This document shows positions 1-12,800 of a stretch of DNA of 64,000 nucleotides, piece after piece (position 1 is the first letter of the stretch; every line of letters begins with the position of its first letter). Origin of the DNA: Synchiropus splendidus (lineage: Eukaryota; Chordata; Actinopteri; Syngnathiformes; Callionymidae); contig NC_071335.1 in NCBI RefSeq assembly GCF_027744825.2, positions 31,385,501 through 31,449,500 of the forward strand, read 5' to 3'. A program made the position numbers and the translations under genes. The notes under the pieces were generated by a model. It saw only the letters and a program-made list of their open reading frames with translations, had not been told where the DNA came from and made no database searches.

Positions 1-381
1 TGATATTATTAATTACTAGTATCTGTACTCGGTATCGGCAAGTACTTAAATGTCAGTACCTGAAAAAAGTGATATCGGGACAAAACCCCAAATATGAATC
101 CCTAAATCTTGACAAACCGTACATTTTACTATTAGTTTTGTTGAAAATATTTTCCACACTTGATCTTTCTTATTATTAATATACTTTATTAATCAATATT
201 TATCATTTAAATTTGTTTTGCATCCTGCCTAGTTCCTAAGTTAAAGACCTGCATGTTTATATGAACATGTGGCCCGGCTTGAATCTGCCAGTCCAACTTA
301 ACCTCATGAGCGGAGCCTAACAATGACAGCATCAACTGGATAATGCTCTTTGATGAACATGCATTAACATGTCTCCCTCAG
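1..381. other. Intron 29 of C3 copy A (partial), with repeat at its start
   Basis: This is non-coding sequence before the first exon seen of copy A. From about 291 it matches intron 29 of copy B (from about 24807). The first 290 bases have no counterpart there. They open with a tcggtatcggcaagtact-like stretch that is common in fish interspersed repeats. The family is not identified. Confidence 0.6.
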
Positions 382-640
382 ACCGGACCCACTGGCCTAC
401 TCCAAAGGGGCATGTCTACTCTCTCGAGGCCACGGCTTATGCTCTTCTGGCCTTAGTCAAGGTCAAGGTAGGTGGCTTAAGTTGAATTGGGCTGGAACTG
501 AATTAAAAACAAGACAAGCACTCATGAGAGAACGTACCTCTGCCAAGTCACTCATTTCCACCCACAATGTGATTGTTTTTTTTTTTAACAGAATATTTTT
601 GCCCTGAATGAATTTTATCAATATTATTTGCAATGAGTTG

Positions 641-690
<50 letters not shown>

Positions 691-3600
691 AAAATCAACA
701 TTCCATAAACTGTTTTGTTCAGGCTTTTGAAGAAGCCAAACCTATCGTGAGATGGTTCAGCCAACAGAAGAAGGTGGATGGTGGTTTCGGATCCACTCAG
801 GTAACCCTGAAACTTTCCGTGAAACCTTTTGAAACAAATGATGATCTTCTGTCTGCTTTTCTTCCCAACAGGCGACTATCATTGTCTATCAGGCCGTGTC
901 GGAATACTGGGCCAATGCAAGAGAGCCACAGTACGATCTGAAGGTGGACCTCATGCTGCCAGGAAGGTCCTTACCTGACAGGTTCAGTCTTAACAGAAGA
1001 AACCATTTTGCAACAAGAACATCCAAGGTGAGAACACACAGCAAGAGCAGCTCCTTCCTGTCTGCGGCGATGTTATTCCTGTGGTGAACATAGTGATGTA
1101 ATCCTCTCGAGTCTCAGCAGTTCCTTCAAAAAACAATCTTTTAATTTCCATGGAGATCATTACCAACATAAATGATGAAATCTATCATTGATGAAAACAC
1201 GAATTAAGAACAAAAAAGGCAGTCGATTTCACTTGAATGAGCGGTAGGCTATATTCTTAACACAAGAGGGCGCAATTGTACAAACCGATATTGATGGAGG
1301 CAGTGGTGATGCGGACCACAAGTGAAAAATGTTTCTAAAAATGGCGAGGTATGTCTAAATGCAGGATAAGGTGCTGCTGAGCAGAGAAGATGAGTTGTTC
1401 GTTTGTTATCAAAATAATAAATGGTTAGGGTTAGGGATAGGAGGGGAGAGGCATTCTACCCAATCGGAATTGAGGAAGCTTTACCTTCCTCTACCTTCTT
1501 AGTTTCACAAATTCGCTGCCCGTTGAGTGGGCAAGGCAGGCAGGCACTGTAGGTATGGCATCATTACCATTGCATCAATACAATGACATTCAATGTAAAA
1601 CGTAGCACTCAACAAGGTGTAACTTTGAAAATACAAACATTAACATTTTTATCACAATATGAAGCCTCTGTATTAGTATGTAAGATTTGCCCAAAAGGGC
1701 CATTTAAAATAGGTTAAAAAAAACCTTCAACCCATTCATCTATAACTTCATAATCCAAAAATATATTTGCCCACAGTTCAACGAGATAAACAAAGACGTG
1801 GATGTGGTCGCGACTGGCACAGGAGAAGCCACTCTGACGGTCCGTGAGCACCAGCGTTATTAATATGGTCCTTTAGCATCACTGTAGTCTCCTCAACCAT
1901 TCACTGAAGTGTATCTCAATGTCTGTCCAGATGGTGTCTCTGTATTATGCCATACCAAAAGAAAAAGAAAGTGACTGTGGGAAGTTTAATTTGTCGGTGC
2001 AGCTGATCCCAGGTAAGGGATCGTTCTTCCCTCGCACCACACCATGTTGAGAACACAGTGTTTAATAAGCAGCAACGCCTTTAACTCTCATGTTTCTCTC
2101 CTTATTCTGTTCCCGTGTTTGATATTTTTAACCTTTAGTTCTGACGAAACACTGTAATGAGAGTTGATGATGGGCTGCTCTTCTTCTCCCCCAGACACTA
2201 TTGAAGGCGATGAAGAAATTTTCAAGTTGAGGATGGATGTTTTGTAAGTACAGACCACGGTTGACTTTGCAGCTCAGTTGAACCCAAAAAAAGTCATTGT
2301 CATGAGACTGAAAAACAATATCAAAGATATTTGATATTGAAAGTTTGAATCAAGTCAACCTGACTAATAATAGTCAAAGAAAACCTTTTGCTTCCTATCC
2401 TGAAGGTTTCATCAGTTCTGATGAGCTGGCTTGGAGTTCAGGCTTATATCAGGCCAGCTGAATGGGCAAAGGTGTTAATGGACAGGAGTAGAAGCAATCC
2501 AGTGTGATGGATGACAAAGGTTCATCCATCACACTGTCACCCCTCCCCTCTGCCAGGTACAAACATCCATATTTGGATGCAACCATGACAATTTTGGACA
2601 TCGGCCTGCTGACTGGCTTCGTCCCCGAAACAAAGGACCTGGACGCGGTAAGACAGCATGTACAGTAAGTGTGTGCCGATGGCAATAACTGATTCTGTAT
2701 CTAGTTGGTCAAAGGAAGGGCTGCCGTTATTTCAAAGTACGAGATGAACAAAGGCCTGTCGGAGAGAGGTTCTCTCATCATTTACCTGGACAAGGTTGGA
2801 GATCCTGCCGGTGTCTCTTTCTGTCCTCGGACTGTGACTCACTGATACCGCGTCTCTGTAGGTTTCTCACAAGCGTCCAGAAGAGATCACATTCAGGGTC
2901 CGTCGCACAATAAAGGTGGAAGTTTTACAACCAGCTGCCGTGTCTGTCTATGAATACTACGACCGTGAGTGTCATTGCACGTGTGCAAGCGCACGTTTTT
3001 GGATCAACGATTCAAGATTTTGACACGAATGTGATTATTGCAGAGACGCCATGTGTGAAATTCTACCATCCGTACAGAAGAGATGGAAAGCTGCTCAGGC
3101 TCTGTACCAAAGATGAATGCAAGTGTGCTGAAGGTAGGCTCAATCGTACGTGCATTTTGGCAGGCATGTGCTAGAAAAAGGGCGCATGTTATGAAAAAAA
3201 AATCTGTTTCTTGGATTGTTTTGTTTAGATTTACAAACATTCTTAAGATTTCCCCATTAATTTCTATTACCACATGGCCCCCATCCACATGGACAAGTTA
3301 CTAGTTTTTAGTTGCACTATTATTGTTATTATTAATAATAATTATACTCCCATGTGCTTGTCCACTTTTGTTAATAAATCTTGTGCATTTTTTTCACCTA
3401 CAAACTATGCTCCAAAGGAGGGGTTTTTCTATCATCATTGATGTTCTTTCAAGTTTTTCATAAAAATGTAAAATATAAATGTTATGATGCATGAACTGTG
3501 GCGTTGGAAAAATACACAACTTCAGTGGCAAATGTTGACCACACCCTAGGTGAATGTAGTTTTGGGTAGCGTTATATAGCGACAATGAGTCCCCAAAATA

Positions 3601-6423
3601 CCTCCACATTTGAAGTGACAGAGCTTGAAATTTCATTCAACAGAGTGCTCTCTGCCATCGCTGAGTCGTTTTTGCATATTTGCCAATGACTGCAGTTGAA
3701 ACTCCTAAAGCGGCCAGTTGCTGCCTGGTGCCAAAATGCTGAACTGTCTGCTGTTTTCATCTCCAGAGACCTGCAGTATACAGAAGAAAGACAAAATTGA
3801 CAACAATCAGCGACTAGCCAAGCTGTGTGAGAGCACAGAGACCAACGTCATAGATTATGGTGAGTAACAATGATTTGTACAAAAAGAGTACACTCATGGA
3901 ACAGATATAAACATTTTTTTCCCACAGCGTACAAAGTGTCTGTGGAGTCATTTTCCGATGCTTTGTCCACCGATGTTTACACAATGAGAATCATGGAAGT
4001 CATCAAAGAAGGTGAGTGCAGCTGTTTTAACAAACCTCTGTTTACTGTCACAGGTTTGTTCTAGTAAGTATCTATGAAAGTAAAATAAGGCTTCAATAAT
4101 AATGCATGTTGTGCATTTAAGAATATAAGCAGCTTCCTGACCAAAGACACGTTGTTACATTTTGACTACCAAGCCTGTTTTCCGTATTTTGGTGTCATTT
4201 CAGGAAGCCTGGACTTGAACAGTCAAGGAGAACTGCGCAAGTTCCTTGGTTATCCATACTGCAGGGAGAATTTTGATTTGCGTCCTGGACAAACCTACCT
4301 CATCATGGGTTCATCCAGTGACACGTACAAAGATGATACGGATGGAACGTAAGTTTCCGATTTGTTTCACTACATGTGGATCCTCAATGACATTCTGTTG
4401 GGTGTATCATATTACCACTGTTACCAAAGTTACTTTGAAAAAGTAATCTGACTGCGGATTACTCGAATTAAGGAAGTACCTTCGTTACTTTACCGATTAC
4501 TTGACATCACAAGTACATTATAAGTTACTTTTCAAGTTACATTTATCAGCCGACGACAGCTCTTATTGCCTCAATATGACATTCCTATGGCCAATTTGTG
4601 CTTGTGTTCTGAGCATTTAGTTTTTTACCTTATATGTGAGCTTTAAAACTGTTAACTTGTCGATGTTTGGGGTCTTTTTTTCATCAAAATCTAACCATTG
4701 TGAATGTAGTATCAGTATTTTATTGACACACTGTATAAATACATTGGACCTAAAATCGCACAGACGAAGCAAAAAAACTGACTATTAAAAAAGGTCCTCT
4801 CCCGATAAAATACAAAAAGGAACCTTTTTAATAAATTAGAAAGCAAAAACAAGTCTCACTTTCAGAAATGTGCACAAATAAATACAAAATAAACATGAGG
4901 TTTCTTAATTTGCATACTGACAGCGAGAAATGTTGAAATAAAATAACATGTTGAAATAAATAAATGTAAATATACACAGAAATAGCCCCATTCTTCGACA
5001 AAAATGAAATCAGATATTTATTTATTTGGACATTTTTACATTTACTGTTCACATTTATTAATGTCTTTATACATTTAGTTATGTATTTATACATGTATAC
5101 ATTTAACATAATTTATAAAAATAATGAAGAAAAGTGTGGATGGCTAAATTTATTGCAGGTATTCTTTACCCATCAAGATGATGTTTAAAAAATTGAGTCC
5201 TTCCTTCTTCCTTCTTTCTTCAATCGGTCATTTTTGCACATCTGTGGACCCTGTCGGGCTCATACTGTCATCTGTAGCAGGCACCAAGTAGTGAGTGTAT
5301 TTTCAGCTGGAAAAGCACCTCTCACCTCACTCCTGTTTACAGGAGTGAGGTGAGAGGTGCTTGACGAGGCTGGCAGCTTGACGTGTCTCGCACATGATGT
5401 TGTGCAGCAGAGGAAGCAAAATAACTGGATTGGACTGAACATGTGAGATTATTCGTTATTGAAAAAGTGGTTATATAAAAGAAAAGCATTGCTAGTGATC
5501 AGTCTGAAGGACATATGTGAACAGGAATCGCCCTAAACCAGAGGTGGCAATTAAATTTCGGAAAGGGCCACATTAGAAACGGTTGTGAGGGGCCTACATG
5601 CCAAAAGAAAGACAGCGATGACTACCACACATGATGGAAAAATATCTATCAATATATACGAAGTAGCAAGGACAAAGAGTAAATATGCCATGAAACCTAT
5701 TGGAATTTTTCATTTTATATGCAGTTAATTGGAATATAAATAAACTATGACACTGACATCAATTGATGGTTTGATCCAGGTCCCATCATTAGACTGGTGG
5801 TTCAGGATTTCGGCTGTGCCAAAAAAATGGATTGACATAATTGTGATTTTCATTTAGTATGATTCAGAATCGATTCAAAATGTCCCGAAATCGATTTCTA
5901 TGAAATAAAAACATCTGCTGACTGTCGGCTATTTTATCACAACTATTATTTACTAAACTATTTCAAATGCAGACGCCTGCACACCAGATATGTTGACCTC
6001 TGATTAAATTTATACATCATTTGCACAGCCTACAGTAATATCCTTTGTTAAGCACAACGCAAATGATGCAAACACAATTAAAAAATGACACTAAGACTGT
6101 TTCCCTGCTTCAAAATAGTAATGATACCTTTTACATCCATGTAAAGATATAGATGTATTCAAATTTGAACCTGTCCTCCAAGTACAGTCGCAGAAAAAGT
6201 TCTAGGACACCCTTAAATTCCCCTGTTACACAGTGTCAGTCGTGGTTCACTTCTTCATCATGGAGCTGTGTTTTGTCTCAGGTACCAGTATGTGCTGGGG
6301 GAGAAGACATGGATCGAATACTGGCCCTCACCCACCGAGTGTCAGGAGGATTTGTATCTGATGGTGTGTTCTGGCATAAGGCTGATGGTCAGCAAATACC
6401 ATCGCGAGGGATGTGAGCAGTAA
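382..6423 (+). CDS. c3: Complement C3, copy A, 3' part (last 14 exons; gene begins outside window)
   Basis: Exons: 382-467, 723-800, 872-1027, 1777-1839, 1931-2012, 2195-2243, 2557-2647, 2705-2794, 2862-2964, 3044-3133, 3767-3859, 3928-4011, 4204-4348, 6282-6423. Together with one base from the preceding exon they give 450 codons and a TAA, all in phase and with no stop. They encode the end of the thioester domain ([20 protein letters not shown]), the distal CUB part, MG8 ([11 protein letters not shown]) and the cysteine-rich C345C domain ending in GCEQ. Each exon has the same length as its partner in copies B and C. C3 is the central secreted complement protein, and C345C is where convertase partners bind. 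Thioester, catalytic His and C3a region all lie upstream of the window. The last exon differs from B and C after ECQEDL, so this tail has diverged. The exon at 2705 uses a weak GTTGGA donor, as in B. Confidence 0.93.
644..686. repeat. (TA)n microsatellite, intron 30 of copy A
   Basis: Forty-three bases of uninterrupted TA repeat sit just upstream of exon 31. The same array, of the same length, is at 25157-25199 in copy B. It is absent from copy C. Confidence 0.95.
1028..1776. other. Intron 32 of copy A
   Basis: The first 150 bases or so match copy B closely, then the two diverge. The later part again shows scattered similarity to B. I see no gene in it. Confidence 0.5.
4349..6281. other. Intron 42 of copy A, repeat-rich
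   Basis: This 1.9-kb intron has no coding exon. Bases 4400-4520 carry a gttactttgaaaaagtaatctg-type stretch, a pattern common in fish MITE/SINE repeats. It also holds a near-perfect hairpin at 5313-5362 and long A/T-rich tracts. Parts match intron 42 of copies B and C, for example just before the last exon. Confidence 0.6.
5313..5362. repeat. Perfect 24-bp inverted repeat with 2-nt loop
   Basis: The arm 5313-5336 (aagcacctctcacctcactc, then ctgt) is the exact reverse complement of 5339-5362, with only TT between them. It lies inside intron 42 of copy A. I found no equivalent in the matching intron of B or C. Confidence 0.9.
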
Positions 6424-6755
6424 TGTGTCTTGTAAGGAAATCAAACAAGAACCATCTTTAAATGACGTTGCTTCCCTAACTGTGTTGTGTGAAGTAAACA
6501 TCAATGCTCTTGCAGATTGTTGTCATATATCGTTTTTTTTTTTTTTTTGTGTGTGTCTTTATGAAATCACTTACATATTGTTACGTTTCTTGTTCGAACT
6601 TTGCTCAATGAAGAAAAAATGCTCTTCATTTTTTTGGATTGATCTTACTTGTGTGATTCATTCCTGTTTAGTCTTATTTTATGTAAAAAGTGTCAATACT
6701 ATTCTGACTGATCTGTTTGGCATAGCCATTTAAGATAATTTAAAAATGGCCAGAA

Positions 6756-6761
6756 ACTAAA
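6756..6761 (+). promoter_or_regulatory. Candidate variant poly(A) signal, copy A
   Basis: ACTAAA lies about 330 bases after the stop, at the position where copy B has AATAAA (30856) and copy C AATAAG (55043). The site is inferred from this alignment only. Confidence 0.35.
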
Positions 6762-7299
6762 TACAAGATATTATACTTTAACATTGATTTGTATTGATTT
6801 AGATCAGGTGCTACCATTTACATTTGTTGTGTCCTTATCTGTCATTTGTGAAAAGGTCACAAATATTCGCGAAAGTACACCAGTCTGACAAAGCAACTGT
6901 GCACAAAGCCCACCAGTGAGACTTTTGGACATTCCCCGGAACCCTGTTCTGGTACTGAATTAAAAAACATTAGCATCCATGAGTTCCATATAGTAGCTGG
7001 TCGACAAGACTAGTGGTATTCACGCACTTCTGGGATCAATGGTTACAGTGTGCAACCTTCAGTGTGCTCAGCCCTTGAGTGAGGCTTCACAATTGTATAG
7101 CCCAAGAGTGAAGTGTGGGGAGCAATGTACCCTGAACCAGCTGCCACTAGTGAGTATGCATGCCTCCGCACGGTGAACCACACCTAACAACAACACCACA
7201 TCATGCACACCAAACCAGCACCACACAAAATCCTAACAGAACAACACAACTCACAAGCTTTTACTCCGAGTGACGGTGATGGCAAAACGTGAGTCCTGC

Positions 7300-7360
7300 G
7301 TGGCACATGGGAAGTGAACCTGGGTCGCCTGCGACAACGCTACCACTGTACCACCAACCC
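7300..7360 (-). repeat. tRNA-derived SINE head
   Basis: On the minus strand there is a box A-like TGGTACAGTGG followed by a box B-like GGTTCACTTCC at tRNA-like spacing. The cloverleaf is not complete enough for a functional tRNA. A related fragment occurs in both later spacers. Confidence 0.5.
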
Positions 7361-9677
7361 GTTGTCGATACAGTACTGTAAAAAAGACGTCAAGTGGCTC
7401 ATTATTAGGAGGGGTCCGAAAGGGGAATTCTGGTCGTATCCACATATGAAGACCCTGCAGAACAGTGGTCATAAACAAACCTGGTCTCAAAGGCAATTTG
7501 TTCATGCTGTCACGAACATTTAATCTATTGGATACCCCGTGCCTGGGTGTTTTTTTTGTTCCGAAGACAATGGGGGGAAAAAATGAATGGGGCTCCAATT
7601 GCGGAGCATTCACATACTATTACATCTTACCGCTTCTCCGACCCAGTTACAACATTACCACACAAGCTACCAATTTCACCACTTGGGTTTGATTTTGACT
7701 CTTAATTCACCGACTCCCATCCCTGAGTGCTCTCCGCTTTCCTATTGGATCAGCAACAACACAGACTGGAAACAAACTTCGCAATTTGTGTGTGGATGTT
7801 TCCTGACAACACAGAGCAAAACAAGTGCAGACTCATAATATGCACATGGTTTTTATTTGTTTAAATTCGTCTGAAACAGTTTAGTGAGTGTGCCACATTT
7901 TCATAGAAATAAATGAAACTTGACCTTGGTCAAGTTTTTTAATCAGGTGTTGTCATAGGCTACTGAAGTGCTATGTGTATTTTCGGGACAGACAACAATG
8001 GTGATTACCTGGATGAGTGGACGTACTTCTGACCAAGTAAGCCGTGCGGCCCCGAACATAAATTATTTTAGTGCTTCTAGTATGATTGTTGCGCTTTGTA
8101 TTTGTGCCATGTAGTTTGAAGGTGTGATGAACTCTGGTTTAACTTTCGCCTAGTGCCAGTTAAAGCGTGAGTTGTTTTTTTTTTACCAATACTGAGGACC
8201 TTTTTGCAATGCGACGACACGGTTAGCCATTTGTTTTAGATCGTTAAGTAAAAGATTTCATAGCCTTGTGGGCACCAATTCTTGACAAAACACTATCCTT
8301 GTGGGGACCTTTTGCCAGTCCAAACCTCAATTTGAGGATGAAGACTTCAAAATGGGGTTTCAGTTTGGTTCAGAGTCCTGGTTAAGGTTAGCCATGTTAT
8401 TTGGAGGGGTAAAAGTTGAGGGTGAGAGGCTGGGGAAAGGGTTATGGCAATGACAAACCCCATAATGTCCCCACTGGGATAGCAATACAGATGTGTATGT
8501 GTGTTTATACATGGGCTAGTTGAAGCACCTTTCTCTAACTGATGCAAACTTTGTGTGCAGTAAAGGGGAGGCCTTCCAAGTCTACCTCAGGACATGCCCA
8601 GAACATTGGCCTCTTGAATGTCATTGAGAAAAGCAATCACAGAAGTGCAGAAGTGCAGACGTGTGTGACGTTGAGGTGGAAGACGTTCAGGTATTCCTGA
8701 AACGTTGCTAAAAGGTGAGGTCACCATCGGTGAGCAGCAGTATGGTTGAAGAGATAACGCTGTGGTGTTTATAGCACGGTACAGAAAAGGTGAGGAGTCA
8801 CGCTGGTCAAAAACATGAAATAACTCGTGACGTTTGAATGACCTTTATTGTCCCTTTGTCACCCAGGCTTGTACCCTGAGTGATCTGTTGCCTGACATAA
8901 ATTTTATCATGCTGCAGTGCTCTGGGAGAACAAGTTCATGTATGGGAGAAGGGATATGGCTTTGGGTGATTTGTTTTGCTTTAAAAATACATACGACAGA
9001 CCTATTTGTAATGTGACTGTGACATTTCTTTCTAGCCAGTGAAATTGAATTGATATATTAAAAAACAAAACAAAAACAAATAAAAACATCGTCTCGTGGC
9101 AAGAGATGAACATTTTTTGAATGTTTTTAGGAAAGTTATTCTGGATTATTGTGGGAACATAAAGTGAACCTCCAGCTCAGAACATTTATATTTTTGGTAA
9201 CATTCTCATAATGAAGTATTTTTAGCCTATTAAAACTATACCAAAAATACAGACCGACTGCAGAAGGTCGAAGTCTGAAAACACTTCTTTATGGATGGCA
9301 TCAGAGGCAGGATGGATACTTGAGGAGATTACAAGAGATGTACTTAGAAATGGTGTACACTTGTACACTGTCAGAAACGTGAGGGTGCGCACTGCTAACC
9401 CAAGGAGCAAAATTTCTGTGAAAGATCTTCACATGGTCAACTTGTATTTAATACTTCAATACCAACATCTGTTGATGTAACACACACGTATTCTTCTCGT
9501 TTAAAAAAAATCCCCTGATTTTGATTTAGAAGTATTTTCAAACATTTATTAAAAATAGAAAGCTTTTGGTTTCCAGTAAGCATCAGTTTCATTAATTTTT
9601 TTTTTGTTTGTTTTTTTTTGGGTTGTTTATTCTGTCCGTGGTCAAGAGCCTTTATCAATGGTGTTTCTCAACTGCTG

Positions 9678-9800
9678 CTGGGAAGCCGTGTTTGTGTCAG
9701 TACACAGGAGGAGGGGCTGATGGAATCACCGCAGAAGATAAAAACCTAGATGCACCAGAGGTGGACAGATTCCATGACAGCAGCTGGACATCACAGCAGG
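9678..9800 (+). promoter_or_regulatory. Proximal promoter and 5' UTR of copy B
   Basis: CTGGGAA at 9678-9684 matches the core of the type II IL-6 response element of acute-phase genes. AGATAAAAAC at 9736-9745 is a TATA-like box about 60 bases before the start codon. Both are kept at the same spacing in copies C and D, while the sequence further upstream in B is more diverged. An in-frame upstream ATG lies at 9774. IL-6 control is an inference from the motif and from known C3 biology. Confidence 0.5.
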
Positions 9801-12800
9801 ATGGGTGGAAGTGGACTGTGGCTGCTGGTGCCTGTGGCCTTTGCCTGCTTCTCTTCTCTGGCAGAGGCAGCTCCTTTGTGAGTGTTGAATTAAAGCAGAA
9901 ATAAATCAGATTTTGACATGAACATATTATTTAGAGATTTTCTGTGATGTTAGGTTTCATATTGAACAGTTAAAAAATTACAGTCTGGTTCTCTAGATAT
10001 TAGTATAATGAACCTCGAGAAGACTTTCTCTGGGCGACCCAATATTCCTGTGCGTGTCCTCGCGGTGTTGGTCTTTAAATTAGTGACTAGTTACAGTGAC
10101 TGGCTACTTCTTTCGAAGACAATGTTTGGAGGAGAATAGCTGTAGAGATTGTATATGATGATGGTGTTGTCGTAACCAACCAAATAACATTTTGTGCCAC
10201 TTATTCGCATTGGGGTCAGTGTGCAAGGACCTTAAGTCAGTTACTTGTTACATTCAATCTAACTAGTTACTACAAGAAACATCCGACTTATGACCTGTTT
10301 GACTTATATCCACCCGTACTTATGACCACGGTCAGCAGCAGATGCTTTTTTTAAATTCAATGTCTTGCACCGCAGCACGTAGCATATCGGCAACACGTAT
10401 GACAGCTCACTATCCCAGCATCTCACTCTCACACAGCGATCTAACACTACAGTAGCAACTATAACTCTCACATCGGCTATTTTGAATGGCATTCGACTTA
10501 TGTCTAATCTGATTTACGACCGGTTGGTCGGAACCAATCCCAGTCGTAAGTCGGATGCTACTTGTAGTTACTTTTTTGCTCTGAACCCTATGAAGTATTA
10601 ATATGTTGCCTGCCTAACTGAAGAGCCAGAGAGGCCGCCAGTCCTCTGGCTTTCAAGTCATATAAGACCTGCAATATTTCCAATCCTACCACAAGTGTAA
10701 TGCGCCACCTAGCGACCTGAATGTGCAGTGGCAGTGTGGGTCATGTGAGCGCAAGAGAATGAAGAAAATGTAAAATGCTGTATGCTGAATGATTTCCATA
10801 TTTATTGTAGACATAGAAACAAGCATACAATATATTTCTTGCAGTGCAAAAGTTTTACAGTGCCACAGACCATTTAGCTGCTGTGGAAGTCAAATAGTAA
10901 TAGTGCCAAACTGGTGAAAGAGTTCCAGACTGAGCAGTGCAGGGTCAAAATCTGCTTCTACTTTAAAACAGGATCTTTATCAGGGGATCAAATGGATTAC
11001 ACATTGTTTGTCCAGTCAGCGCTACAGCAAGGCAGTCTAGTCTAGTCTAGTCCAGCTAAGTTGGTCAAACCCTTGAAGCTCTTTCCAAGACATTGGAAAG
11101 TCCAAATGATGGAACAGAACAGGGGTAAACATGGATAAAACAAAAATATGCGAATAACTCGGTAAAAGATGAAGAGATTTCCATATTTTTATAAATAAAT
11201 GGTCTTAATTTTTTTGTTCACTTCAGTAAATGGTTCTGCAAAGCATTTCCTTTCTTGCCTGAGCGCAGTTAGTTCTGGAAAAAACTGCTGCCACCTGCTG
11301 TTCCTTTGGGCTTATTGCTATCAACCGTATTAAAGGTGATAATAGAGATATTGAATTACAAAGATGAAGTGAATGTTGGGAAATAATGTTGACCATGACA
11401 AATACATTCAAATAATAAAAGCATTTCGATGAGGGCCTGCACTCCTGAGTGATTTTTAGCTTCATTGTATTTTAAGTTTTAAGTTTAACTTTGTTGATTT
11501 TGTGGATCTTTTCTTGCTCTGCAGGACGCTGATGTCAGTTCCCAGCATAATGCGAGTGGGCTGGCCTGAAAATATCTTTGTGGAGTGTCAGAACTGCTCT
11601 GGTGGTGAAATCGGGGTCAATGTCTACGTCAAGGATTTTCCATCTAAAGCCAACATTCTCGCACAGACCATGGTGAACCTGAACACAGGAAACGGTTTTC
11701 AGGGACTCGCAGCAGTTACGGTAATGTGACACAGCCATGGATTTCCTCTAGTCAATGTCATCAAGTCAAAGTATCTTTAAATTGGTCACATCTACTCATC
11801 TAAACCAGTAGGTAAAGCTCTAGATCTACAGTTGGAAGAGTCATCGAGGAAAAGAGTGTTTTCTCAACAGCAGTCCTCCATGACAGTGACACCTATACTT
11901 TTGAAATCAAAAGGTTCTTGGTGGTCCAGCAGGCAGGACATTGTGGAGAGCCTACAGCAACCTCAATATTTCATATTAAAATGAATAAACCAGTCACAAG
12001 GTAAGGGACTCGTTCATGGCAGCCATGGCCTTCTATTTGTATGAGATTCGGGTTAAGGAGATAGCATCAAAGGTCAAGAGCTTCAGACCTCACTCCGACA
12101 GCTCCTCTGTGGAAATACCAAGAAGCTTCCGAACATGGCCTCATTCACATGTCCTAGGTCCGTACCAGAGGTTGTGTCATGCAGAACAAGCCAGTACCAG
12201 CTGGGATGCGTGCAGCAGGCATCCTGACATGAAGCCATACAGAATCTGTATGGAGGACCATTGTGCATGACGCTACACTGATCTCTCAGTCGCACAACAG
12301 AATAAGAATCCTCTCAACCCAGAGTTCCTGATGTCATTTTTAGTGCTTTCTCAGGCACAGTCTCTGTCATGGCTTTCTTTTGCAGTCCACATTTCTTTTA
12401 AGACTTTCTGGTGGTTGCAGATCCCTGTCGAAGGCTTCAGCCACGATCCCAATGCAAACCAGTTCGTGTACCTTCAGGCCCAGTTTCCTGACCGACTATT
12501 GCAGAGAGTGGTCATGGTCACTTTCCAGGCAGGCTACATGTTTATACAGACTGACAAGACCCTCTACACACCCAACACCAAAGGTAAGACCTGCTCAGCA
12601 AAGGTTTCGCTCACGCAGTTCCCTCTACTGAGCACCAGAGTGAGTCAATGAGTGAAGTAGTTTGTTAACACATATATTAACACAGTGGTTCCCAACCCCT
12701 GGGCTGGGGACCGATACCGCTCCATGGATTAAGAAATAATTAATATTACTGTTTTGTGTATTATCCCCTGGGACTGTCTTATTGAGGAGAAACAAGCTCA

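Larger units (their letters stand above)
6424..9660. other. Spacer between copies A and B
   Basis: I see no gene here. It is a diverged version of the B-C and C-D spacers: 3'-flank similarity starts right after the stop codon, and shared sequence continues to about 7290. It lacks the 2.35-kb hAT element of the other spacers and keeps a single cccaagag at 7101-7108. It carries a tRNA-derived SINE head near 7300-7360 and several poly-T tracts. Many short open frames are present on both strands, but none has splice context or a recognisable family. Confidence 0.7.

Noticed and set aside
633..941. Open frame of about 100 codons across the (TA)n array, also at 25146
   Set aside because: It is exon 31 read through intron and microsatellite. 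Only 723-800 is coding, as shown by splice sites and phase.
7251..7613. Minus-strand frame of 120 codons in the A-B spacer
   Set aside because: It includes the tRNA-derived SINE head and has no recognisable protein or splice context.
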